DNA of 8,898 nt from NCBI GenBank assembly GCA_007135895.1, contig SLHZ01000221.1, positions 1 to 8,898 of the forward strand, read 5' to 3'. Shown piece by piece: positions 1 to 8,898 of the stretch (position 1 is its first letter; each line of letters starts with the position of its first letter). The notes below the pieces were generated by a model. It was not told where the DNA came from and made no database searches. It saw nothing but the letters and a program-made list of their open reading frames with translations. Position numbers and translations under genes: made by a program. This DNA is from Balneolales bacterium. Its GTDB lineage: Bacteria > Bacteroidota > Rhodothermia > Balneolales > Natronogracilivirgulaceae.

Positions 1-305
1 CTTCTGTAATCGGCTTTTTGAAAAACGACAAGACCAGCGACCGTCCCACACCGCTCAAGCAGGAGGAGGTGAACCGCATTCTCGGAAGAACCGCCCAGGC
101 TGCCGGACCGGAAGGGAGCGGCCTTGTGGAAATTCCATTCAAAAAGGGTGACCTGGTCAAGGTTATTGACGGACCTTTCAAGGATTTCGACGGTACGGTC
201 GAAGAGGTCTATCCCGACAAGCTGAAACTTCGGGTTCTTGTGAGTATCTTCGGCCGGCGAACCCCTGTTGAGGTGGATGTGAACCAGGTAGATCCGGAGA
301 CCTGA
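1..305 (+). CDS. nusG: Transcription termination/antitermination factor NusG (3' part)
   Basis: Only the last 100 codons are present; the first complete codon is at position 3 and the stop is TGA at 303-305. The frame runs open through the left edge, so the TTG at 18 is not the real start. The visible part opens with VIGFLKND and RPTPLKQEEVNRIL, the usual end of the NusG N-terminal (RNA polymerase-binding) domain and linker. The C-terminal KOW domain follows, with KKGDLVKVIDGPFKDFDGTV and a closing FGRRTPVEVDVNQVD. In the family, the N-terminal domain binds the beta' clamp helices and suppresses or modulates pausing. The KOW domain binds ribosomal protein S10 or Rho. The position directly upstream of rplK is the standard one. 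Most of the N-terminal domain lies outside the window, so full length cannot be checked. Confidence 0.96.
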   Translation, partial: SVIGFLKNDKTSDRPTPLKQEEVNRILGRTAQAAGPEGSGLVEIPFKKGDLVKVIDGPFKDFDGTVEEVYPDKLKLRVLVSIFGRRTPVEVDVNQVDPET

Positions 306-344
306 CGATTTGAATCCGAAACCATGCACCTCCGGCTCAATATA

Positions 345-368
345 AAGATCAGTATCAAGATCAGTGAA
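345..368 (+). repeat. Short imperfect tandem repeat in the nusG-rplK gap
   Basis: Two 12-nt units (345-356 and 357-368) share the first nine bases, aagatcagt, and differ in the last three. They lie in the 107-nt gap between the nusG stop and the rplK start. The gap holds no convincing promoter: I saw neither the Bacteroidota pair TTTG / TAnnTTTG at proper spacing nor a good sigma-70 pair. It also lacks a stem followed by a T-run. In other bacteria the rplK leader carries the mRNA site through which L1 represses the operon; I cannot recognise that site here. The repeat may be chance. Confidence 0.4.
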
Positions 369-412
369 AAGCTGAATACATTCAGACCCTTTTAGAAGAA
401 TAAACAATACCT

Positions 413-844
413 ATGGCAAAAAAAGTAATCAAGGTTATCAAGTTGCAGATTATGGGCGGTCAGGCCAATCCTGCACCTCCTGTCGGACCTGCTCTGGGTC
501 AGGCCGGTGTGAATATCATGGAGTTCTGCAAGGCTTTCAATGCAAGGACTCAGAAGGATACCGGCACGGTTATTCCCGTGGTGATCACCGTCTATCAGGA
601 CAAGTCGTTCACTTTTGAGACCAAGACCCCTCCGGCGGCCATATTGCTCAAGCAGGCCGTCAAACTCAAGTCCGGTTCCGGAGAACCCAACAAGATTAAG
701 GTCGGGACGGTCAGCTGGACGAAATGCAAGGAGATTGCCCAGATGAAAATGAAAGATCTCAATGCCTATGACATTGATCAGGCGGCCGAGATGATTGCCG
801 GAACAGCCCGCAGCATGGGGTTGAGAGTAGATCGAAAAAAGTAA
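413..844 (+). CDS. rplK: 50S ribosomal protein L11
   Basis: 143 residues, the normal length for L11. The N-terminal domain carries the conserved proline-rich segment ANPAPPVGPALGQAGVNIMEF, with P22, P23 and P26 at the positions linked to thiostrepton and micrococcin binding. The C-terminal domain, about residues 75-143, binds the 23S rRNA GTPase-associated region and contains the conserved SGSGEPNK and KVGTVSW segments and a closing MGLRVDRKK. L11 forms the base of the L7/L12 stalk and helps EF-G, release factors and the stringent-response enzyme RelA act on the ribosome. The ATG at 413 gives the canonical MAKKV start. Upstream there is only a weak purine stretch (agaagaa, 394-400) too far away to be a good Shine-Dalgarno sequence. 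The stop is TAA and rplA follows after 20 nt. Confidence 0.98.
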   Translation: MAKKVIKVIKLQIMGGQANPAPPVGPALGQAGVNIMEFCKAFNARTQKDTGTVIPVVITVYQDKSFTFETKTPPAAILLKQAVKLKSGSGEPNKIKVGTVSWTKCKEIAQMKMKDLNAYDIDQAAEMIAGTARSMGLRVDRKK

Positions 845-864
845 CCATTCGCAGGTTTTAGAAT

Positions 865-1560
865 ATGCCCAAAAGAGGAAAAAAATACATTGAGGCTCAA
901 AAGCTTATCGAGGCTGAAAAAGAATACAGCCTGGAGGAAGCCACCGAGCTGGTGGGTAAGACCGCCTTTACAAAATTTGACTCATCCGTGGATCTTGATA
1001 TCCGGCTGGGTGTGGATCCCCGGCATGCCGATCAGATGGTTCGCGGCACGGTATCTCTTCCCCACGGAACCGGTAAAACCGTCCGGGTGCTCGCACTGGT
1101 CAACCCTTCCAAGCAGGAAGAAGCCAAAGAAGCCGGCGCCGACCATGTGGGTCTCGACGACTATGTCGAAAAAATCCAGGAAGGATGGACCGATATCGAT
1201 GTCATCATTGCCACACCGGATGTAATGGGCAAGATTGGCCGTCTTGGAAAAATCCTTGGACCGCGGGGTCTGATGCCCAATCCGAAAAGCGGAACGGTGA
1301 CTATGGACGTGGCCGATGCCGTCAAAGATGTCAAAGCCGGTAAAATCGACTTCCGGGTTGACAAGTATGGAATACTCCACTGCTCCATTGGCAAAAGCAG
1401 TTTTGAACCGGCGCAGATCCGCGACAATGCCGAAGCTTTTATCAAGACGGTGATCAAATTGCGCCCCGCTTCGGCCAAAGGAGTCTATATCCGCAGTGTT
1501 TTCATGAGCACCACCATGGGTCCCAGTATCCCCATTTCGCGTTCGACCCTGCAATCCTAA
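865..1560 (+). CDS. rplA: 50S ribosomal protein L1
   Basis: 231 residues, normal for bacterial L1. Recognisable segments run in order: MPKRGKKY at the start, TKFDSSVDLDIRLGVDPRHADQ (residues about 36-57), the central Rossmann-like domain with ATPDVMGKIGRLGKILGPRG, the hallmark GLMPNPKSGTVT, and the C-terminal AKGVYIRSVFMSTTMGPSI. L1 binds helices 76-78 of 23S rRNA and forms the mobile stalk that moves deacylated tRNA out of the E site. In many bacteria free L1 also represses its own operon by binding the rplK leader mRNA; whether that holds here is not visible. The ATG at 865 follows the rplK stop by 20 nt with only AGG (853-855) as a possible Shine-Dalgarno core. The large - strand frame across this gene is a shadow. 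Confidence 0.98.
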   Translation: MPKRGKKYIEAQKLIEAEKEYSLEEATELVGKTAFTKFDSSVDLDIRLGVDPRHADQMVRGTVSLPHGTGKTVRVLALVNPSKQEEAKEAGADHVGLDDYVEKIQEGWTDIDVIIATPDVMGKIGRLGKILGPRGLMPNPKSGTVTMDVADAVKDVKAGKIDFRVDKYGILHCSIGKSSFEPAQIRDNAEAFIKTVIKLRPASAKGVYIRSVFMSTTMGPSIPISRSTLQS

Positions 1561-1582
1561 TCGACTGTAACAGTAATATTCC

Positions 1583-2107
1583 ATGGCAACTTTAGCAAAG
1601 AAGAAAGAAACGGTAGCCGAGATCATAGAGCATCTCAAAGACGCTGACGCCCTGTACCTGACCAATTTCAGCGGAATGTCGGTGGCCGAACTAAGCGAAT
1701 TGCGCCGTGAGTTCCGTGAAAACGGTATTCCCTACAAAATCTACAACAACACACTGTTTCGCAGGGCGATCAGTGAAACAGGCAAATTCGAAGGTATTGC
1801 AACACATACCGTTCATGAAACCGCCTATTCGATTATTCAGGGTGATGCCGCCAAGCCGGCCAAAGTGCTCAAACAATATCTGAAAACAAGAAAAAAACCC
1901 GAATTCAAGGCAGCAGCTATTGACGACGCCGTATTTGGCGCCGATCAGCTCGAGGTACTGGCTGCAATGAAATCGAAAGAGGAAGTTCTCGGTGACATCA
2001 TCGGCCTGCTTCTCAGCCCCATCAGCAATGTCGTCGGAGCATTGCAGGCCCAAGGCTCCAGCATTGCCGGTGCCGTGAAAACCATCGCCGAAAAAGAAAA
2101 TGAATAA
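1583..2107 (+). CDS. rplJ: 50S ribosomal protein L10
   Basis: 174 residues, typical of L10. The N-terminal rRNA-binding domain shows KKKETVAEIIEHL, YLTNFSGMSVAELSELRREFR and YKIYNNTLFRRA. The C-terminal part, from about residue 133, is a long helix (EEVLGDIIGLLLSPISNVVGAL) of the kind that holds L7/L12 dimers to make the ribosomal stalk. The start is an ATG 22 nt after the rplA stop, with no Shine-Dalgarno-like sequence in front (tgtaacagtaatattcc). In some bacteria a long structured L10 leader lies before rplJ and binds the L10-L12 complex for feedback control. The 22-nt gap here is too short to hold one. The stop is TAA and rplL follows after 43 nt. Confidence 0.98.
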   Translation: MATLAKKKETVAEIIEHLKDADALYLTNFSGMSVAELSELRREFRENGIPYKIYNNTLFRRAISETGKFEGIATHTVHETAYSIIQGDAAKPAKVLKQYLKTRKKPEFKAAAIDDAVFGADQLEVLAAMKSKEEVLGDIIGLLLSPISNVVGALQAQGSSIAGAVKTIAEKENE

Positions 2108-2137
2108 GGACTTTTTTTAACTGTACAACAACCAACC

Positions 2138-2141
2138 GGAG
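2138..2141 (+). promoter_or_regulatory. Ribosome binding site of rplL
   Basis: GGAG lies nine bases before the ATG of rplL, inside the 43-nt rplJ-rplL gap. It is the only clear Shine-Dalgarno-like core among the four ribosomal protein genes here. This fits the need for L7/L12 to be made in several copies per ribosome. That functional link is inference. Confidence 0.6.
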
Positions 2142-2150
2142 TAAAAAGTA

Positions 2151-2528
2151 ATGGCAGACGTTAAAGAAATCGCAGAACAACTGGTTAACCTGACTGTAAA
2201 AGAAGCAAATGAACTTGCGAAAGTTCTGGAAGAAGAATACGGCATCAAGCCGGCAGCGACCGCTGTAGCCGCAGCACCCGCTGCAGCGGAAGGAGATGCT
2301 GCTGCTGAAGAAGAGCAGACCGAGTTTACCGTCGTATTGAAATCCATAGGTGGCAATAAAATCGCCGTCATCAAGGAAGTTCGTGCCCTCACAGGACTTG
2401 GTCTCAAAGAAGCCAAGGAACTCGTCGATGGAGCACCCAGCAATATCAAGGAAGATGTTGACAAGGCAGAAGCCGAATCCATCAAGGAAAAGCTGACCGA
2501 AGCCGGAGCCGAAGTCGAACTTAAATAA
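2151..2528 (+). CDS. rplL: 50S ribosomal protein L7/L12
   Basis: 125 residues, close to the usual length of about 120-128. The N-terminal dimerisation region (about residues 3-33, VKEIAEQLVNLTVKEANELA) is followed by an Ala/Glu-rich flexible hinge (about 34-56). The globular C-terminal domain starts at FTVVL (59) and contains NKIAVIKEVR and GLGLKEAKELVDGAP, the surface that contacts EF-Tu, EF-G, IF2 and RF3. It acts as multiple dimers on L10 and recruits and activates translational GTPases. The ATG at 2151 gives the normal MADVKEIAEQL start and has GGAG upstream. The stop is TAA at 2526-2528, followed by a structured 188-nt gap before rpoB. Confidence 0.98.
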   Translation: MADVKEIAEQLVNLTVKEANELAKVLEEEYGIKPAATAVAAAPAAAEGDAAAEEEQTEFTVVLKSIGGNKIAVIKEVRALTGLGLKEAKELVDGAPSNIKEDVDKAEAESIKEKLTEAGAEVELK

Positions 2529-2549
2529 CGTTTTCCAATCGTGTTTTTT

Positions 2550-2589
2550 CACCTGGCCAATACCGCAATGCCGGTATTGGCTATTGGTG
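2550..2589 (+). promoter_or_regulatory. Strong hairpin 1 in the rplL-rpoB gap
   Basis: gccaataccg (2556-2565) and cggtattggc (2572-2581) are perfect inverted repeats of 10 bp around a 6-nt loop. An outer CACC (2550-2553) can pair with GGTG (2586-2589) across a 2x4 internal loop. No T-run follows; the only T-run (2544-2549) precedes the stem. It is therefore not an intrinsic terminator in the + direction. In E. coli the equivalent gap holds an attenuator and an RNase III site that lower rpoBC expression relative to rplJL. A similar role here is inference from position and structure. Confidence 0.6.
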
Positions 2590-2591
2590 TC

Positions 2592-2623
2592 TATGGGGTA
2601 CCATGCAAGCACGCCGCCCCATA
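2592..2623 (+). promoter_or_regulatory. Hairpin 2 in the rplL-rpoB gap, with an alternative pairing partner
   Basis: tatgggg (2592-2598) pairs perfectly with ccccata (2617-2623) over an 18-nt loop. A second copy of ccccat lies at 2626-2631 and could pair with atgggg (2593-2598) instead, so two exclusive folds are possible. No T-run follows. The loop is large for the stem, so stability is uncertain without a folding calculation. Confidence 0.45.
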
Positions 2624-2636
2624 ACCCCCATTCTGG

Positions 2637-2670
2637 TGATCCGCCCGGTGTTCAACCGGGGCGTTCATCA
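2637..2670 (+). promoter_or_regulatory. Hairpin 3 in the rplL-rpoB gap
   Basis: cgcccggt (2642-2649) pairs with accggggcg (2655-2663) with one bulged G and a 5-nt loop gttca. An outer TGAT (2637-2640) can pair with ATCA (2667-2670) across a 1x3 internal loop. The core cccggt/accggg is perfect. No T-run follows, so this is not a classical terminator. It ends 46 nt before the rpoB start codon and leaves the ribosome binding region free. Confidence 0.5.
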
Positions 2671-2679
2671 GATGTAAAT

Positions 2680-2691
2680 GTGTGCGCACAC
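2680..2691 (+). promoter_or_regulatory. Perfect 12-bp palindrome upstream of rpoB
   Basis: GTGTGCGCACAC reads the same on both strands and ends 25 nt before the rpoB start codon. As RNA it would give only a 4-bp stem with a GCGC loop, so it is weak as an RNA hairpin. As DNA it has the symmetry of a binding site for a dimeric protein. No recognisable promoter elements flank it. It could also be chance. Confidence 0.35.
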
Positions 2692-2707
2692 CTAATAAAC
2701 TAAGGAC

Positions 2708-2711
2708 GAGG
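2708..2711 (+). promoter_or_regulatory. Ribosome binding site deciding the TTG start of rpoB
   Basis: GAGG lies five bases before the TTG at 2717, within a purine-rich stretch from 2702 (aaggacgagg). The frame has a TAA at 2696-2698 upstream and no ATG or GTG between that stop and 2717. The TTG is therefore the only standard start that keeps the conserved RpoB N terminus. Confidence 0.65.
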
Positions 2712-2716
2712 TAGCC

Positions 2717-6541
<3,825 letters not shown>

Positions 6542-6595
6542 CCGATACGGATGCCATCACCCACTGCGTACTGATCAACCTATTTCAAACCAAAC

Positions 6596-6601
6596 GGAGG
6601 T
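6596..6601 (+). promoter_or_regulatory. Ribosome binding site deciding the TTG start of rpoC
   Basis: GGAGGT lies six bases before the TTG at 6608. In this frame a TGA occurs at 6572-6574 and no ATG or GTG lies between it and 6608; the next in-frame Met is about residue 98. The strong Shine-Dalgarno match and the conserved protein start together fix the TTG as the start. Confidence 0.75.
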
Positions 6602-6607
6602 ACATCC

Positions 6608-8898
6608 TTGCCGTTCACAAAAAGCGAAACCGTTTCTAAAGATTTCAAGAACCTGCGTGTTTCCCTCGCTTCGGCCGAGGCTATTCTCTCCCGTTCCAAC
6701 GGGGAGGTGCTCAATCCGGAAACCATCAACTACCGAACGTTCAAGCCCGAGAAGGACGGTCTCTTCTGTGAAAAGATTTTCGGACCGGTCAAGGACTGGG
6801 AGTGTCACTGCGGTAAATACAAGCGTATCCGGTACAAGGGCATTATCTGCGACCGCTGCGGCGTGGAAGTGACGCGGAAGGCTGTCCGGCGCGAACGCAT
6901 GGGCCATATCACCCTGTGCGTGCCGGTTGTCCATATCTGGTATTTCAAGTCGATGCCCAACAAGATCGCCTATCTCCTGGGCCTTTCGTCAAAAAACCTC
7001 GAGAAGATTGTCTACTACGAGAATTTCGTTGTCATCAAGCCGGGCCTTTCCCGCGACCTGGGCTACAAGGTCGGCGATCTGATCACCGAGGAGGAGTATT
7101 ATGATATCATGGCTCAGCTTCCGGAGGATCATGCCGGGCTGGATGACGAGGATCCGGACAAGTTCGTGGTAAAAATGGGGGCGGAAGCCATCGAAGCGCT
7201 GCTTGCCGATATACAGCTGGACAAAGCGGCCTACAAGTACCGTGAAGCGGTTAAGAACGAAACTTCGGCCATGCGCAAGAAGAAATTCCTCAAGCGCCTC
7301 CAGGTGATCGAGTCGTTCCGGGCCGCCAACCAAAGTACGGAAAACCGTCCGGAATGGATGGTTTTGCGGGTAATACCGGTCATACCGCCTGAACTGCGGC
7401 CATTGGTTCCGCTGGAAGGCGGACGGTTTGCCACGTCGGATCTCAATGACCTTTACCGCCGTGTAATCATCCGAAACAACCGTCTCAAGCGCCTTATTGA
7501 TATCAAGGCGCCCGATGTCATTCTCCGCAACGAGAAGCGCATGCTGCAGGAAGCGGTTGACTCTTTGTTTGACAACTCCCGCAAGATGAATGCGGTGCGC
7601 AGCAACAACCGTCCGCTCAAGTCGCTCAGCGACATGCTTAAGGGAAAAAGCGGCCGCTTCCGCCAGAATCTTCTCGGCAAGCGGGTCGACTATTCCGGCC
7701 GTTCGGTGATCGTTGTTGGTCCGGAGCTCAATCTGCATGAGTGCGGACTTCCCAAGGAGATGGCCGTGGAATTGTACAAACCGTTCATCATCCGCCGGCT
7801 GATAGAACGCGGCTATGTCAAAACCGTTAAAAGCGCCAAAAAAGTGGTGGACCGGCGTGACGATGTGGTTTGGGATGTCCTGGAGAAAGTGATCGACGGA
7901 CACCCTGTGCTGCTGAACCGTGCTCCCACGCTGCACCGACTGGGAATTCAGGCCTATCAGCCCGTCTTGATTGAAGATAAAGCCATCCGGCTGCATCCGC
8001 TTTCGTGTACGGCATTTAATGCGGACTTTGACGGTGACCAGATGGCGGTGCACCTGCCTCTGAGCCATGATGCCATTCTTGAGGCATCGGTCCTGATGCT
8101 TGGTTCCCACAATGTCATCAACCCGGCAAACGGCAGTCCGATTACCGTACCTTCGCAGGATATGGTGCTCGGTATCTATTACATGACAAAGATGGCTGAC
8201 GGAGCCAAAGGTGAGGGCAAGACCTTCGCCTCGCCGGAGGAGGTGAAAATCGCCTATGACCGCAACGTCGTTGATCTGCATGCCAAAATCAATGTCCGGA
8301 TTCACAACCGGAAGAAAGACGGCAAGGTAGTCCGCGAGATGATAAAGACCACTACGGGCCGGGTACTCTTCAATGAGATTATTCCGGAAGAGCTGGGTTT
8401 CATCAACCTGACATTCGGCAAGAAAGAGCTGCGCAGCCTGATTGGCGCCGTTTTCACAATTGCAGGGACCTACAAGACGGCCCGTTTCCTCGATGACATG
8501 AAATACCTTGGTTTCGAGCATGCCACCCTCGGCGGACTTTCATTCAGTCTGGAGGATATTGTCATACCGGATGAAAAGGCGGAGTTTATCGAACAGGCCC
8601 AGGATGAGGTCAAGCTGATTCAGGACCGCTATGAAAATGGTTTTATCACCGATAATGAGCGGTACAATCAGGTCATTGACAAGTGGACCAGTACGACCAA
8701 CCGGGTATCGGAGACACTCTTCCAGGCTTTGACCAAAGACAAAGGCGGTTTTAACCCGGTATTCATGATGGCTGACTCGGGTGCACGAGGCTCCAAGGAG
8801 CAGATCCGGCAGCTGGGCGGTATGCGGGGCTTGATGGCCAAGCCGCAGAAGAGTTCTCTTCAGACCGGGAACGAGGTTATTGAACAGCCTATTCTTTC
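6608..8898 (+). CDS. rpoC: DNA-directed RNA polymerase subunit beta' (5' part)
   Basis: Open to the right edge: 763 complete codons plus two bases of a protein usually near 1400 residues. No stop is seen. The largest subunit carries the catalytic Mg site. The N terminus has GEVLNPETINYRTFKPEKDGLFCEKIFGP. The zinc-binding site follows with C66, C68, C81 and C84 (WECHCGKY and CDRCGVEV), matching E. coli C70, C72, C85 and C88. Then come the clamp and lid/rudder segments: NRPEWMVLRVIPVIPPELRP, ATSDLNDLYRRVI and GRFRQNLLGKRVDYSGRSVI. The absolutely conserved NADFDGD is at 471-477, with catalytic D473, D475 and D477. TGRVLFNEIIPEEL and NGFITDNERYNQVIDKW lie in the pore/secondary-channel region, and SGARGSKEQIRQLGGMRGLMAKP closes the visible part. 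The bridge helix, trigger loop and second zinc site lie beyond the window. It starts at TTG 66 nt after rpoB and is almost surely co-transcribed with it. Confidence 0.98.
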   Translation, partial: MPFTKSETVSKDFKNLRVSLASAEAILSRSNGEVLNPETINYRTFKPEKDGLFCEKIFGPVKDWECHCGKYKRIRYKGIICDRCGVEVTRKAVRRERMGHITLCVPVVHIWYFKSMPNKIAYLLGLSSKNLEKIVYYENFVVIKPGLSRDLGYKVGDLITEEEYYDIMAQLPEDHAGLDDEDPDKFVVKMGAEAIEALLADIQLDKAAYKYREAVKNETSAMRKKKFLKRLQVIESFRAANQSTENRPEWMVLRVIPVIPPELRPLVPLEGGRFATSDLNDLYRRVIIRNNRLKRLIDIKAPDVILRNEKRMLQEAVDSLFDNSRKMNAVRSNNRPLKSLSDMLKGKSGRFRQNLLGKRVDYSGRSVIVVGPELNLHECGLPKEMAVELYKPFIIRRLIERGYVKTVKSAKKVVDRRDDVVWDVLEKVIDGHPVLLNRAPTLHRLGIQAYQPVLIEDKAIRLHPLSCTAFNADFDGDQMAVHLPLSHDAILEASVLMLGSHNVINPANGSPITVPSQDMVLGIYYMTKMADGAKGEGKTFASPEEVKIAYDRNVVDLHAKINVRIHNRKKDGKVVREMIKTTTGRVLFNEIIPEELGFINLTFGKKELRSLIGAVFTIAGTYKTARFLDDMKYLGFEHATLGGLSFSLEDIVIPDEKAEFIEQAQDEVKLIQDRYENGFITDNERYNQVIDKWTSTTNRVSETLFQALTKDKGGFNPVFMMADSGARGSKEQIRQLGGMRGLMAKPQKSSLQTGNEVIEQPIL

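Noticed and set aside
18..305. A free-standing 95-residue gene starting at TTG 18
   Set aside because: The frame is open through the window edge, and the residues before it (SVIGF) continue the NusG family sequence. It is the end of nusG, not a short gene.
309..346. Promoter before rplK (TTTG at 309-312 or TTGAAT, with TATAAA at 341-346)
   Set aside because: The spacing is about 25 nt for the TTGAAT/TATAAA pair, and no TAnnTTTG box lies at the proper distance from TTTG. The match is too weak to annotate.
982..1665. 227-residue - strand frame spanning rplA and the start of rplJ
   Set aside because: The + strand carries L1 and L10 in full, and the antisense translation shows no known domain.
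2112..2118. Run of seven T after rplJ, as a possible terminator
   Set aside because: No convincing stem precedes it in the end of rplJ, and a terminator here would cut off rplL from its partner L10.
2544..2549. Run of six T after rplL, as a terminator tail
   Set aside because: It comes before hairpin 1, not after it, and no adequate stem lies upstream. On the - strand it would be an A-run after the stem, which also does not fit.
6989..8521. 510-residue - strand frame, longer than several real genes here
   Set aside because: Opposite the RpoC clamp and catalytic region, whose conserved motifs fix the true frame. Long antisense frames are expected when codon choice avoids the trinucleotides that make antisense stops.

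Overview
This window is a stretch of the bacterial core transcription/translation cluster, all on the + strand, in the classic order nusG (3' part) - rplK - rplA - rplJ - rplL - rpoB - rpoC (5' part). Every long reading frame on the - strand, and every other + frame, is a shadow of these genes. No tRNA, rRNA, mobile element, CRISPR array, phage gene or foreign-looking insert is visible. There is no sign of a new biological system; the unexplained structure lies almost entirely in the rplL-rpoB gap.

Organism: the RpoB and RpoC sequences look like the Bacteroidota/Chlorobiota (FCB) group, most like the Balneolota/Rhodothermota side. Examples are the RpoB stretches AYIDRKKKLPVTTLLRALGF and QTNPLAELTHKRR, and the charged lineage-type insertion near RpoB residues 898-1039. 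Weak or absent Shine-Dalgarno sequences before rplK, rplA and rplJ also fit that group. The assignment is recalled from family knowledge, not from a search, and is only moderately certain at phylum level.

Layout: 1-305 is the end of nusG (KOW domain). A 107-nt gap leads to rplK (413-844), rplA (865-1560), rplJ (1583-2107) and rplL (2151-2528), which are tightly packed with gaps of 20, 22 and 43 nt. A 188-nt gap (2529-2716) then carries three consecutive hairpins and a perfect 12-bp palindrome. rpoB (2717-6541) follows, then a 66-nt gap and rpoC (6608 to the window edge, 763 codons of a protein usually near 1400 residues). rpoC has no stop codon inside the window. Both rpoB and rpoC start with TTG behind a Shine-Dalgarno-like sequence, while the four ribosomal protein genes start with ATG.

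How the genes work together: L11, L1, L10 and L7/L12 build the two mobile stalks of the large ribosomal subunit. Beta and beta' form the catalytic core of RNA polymerase. NusG binds the polymerase and, through its KOW domain, links it to the ribosome or to Rho. Co-transcription is likely because no convincing intrinsic terminator is seen anywhere. The structured rplL-rpoB gap sits where other bacteria adjust the ratio of ribosomal protein to polymerase synthesis by attenuation or RNA processing.
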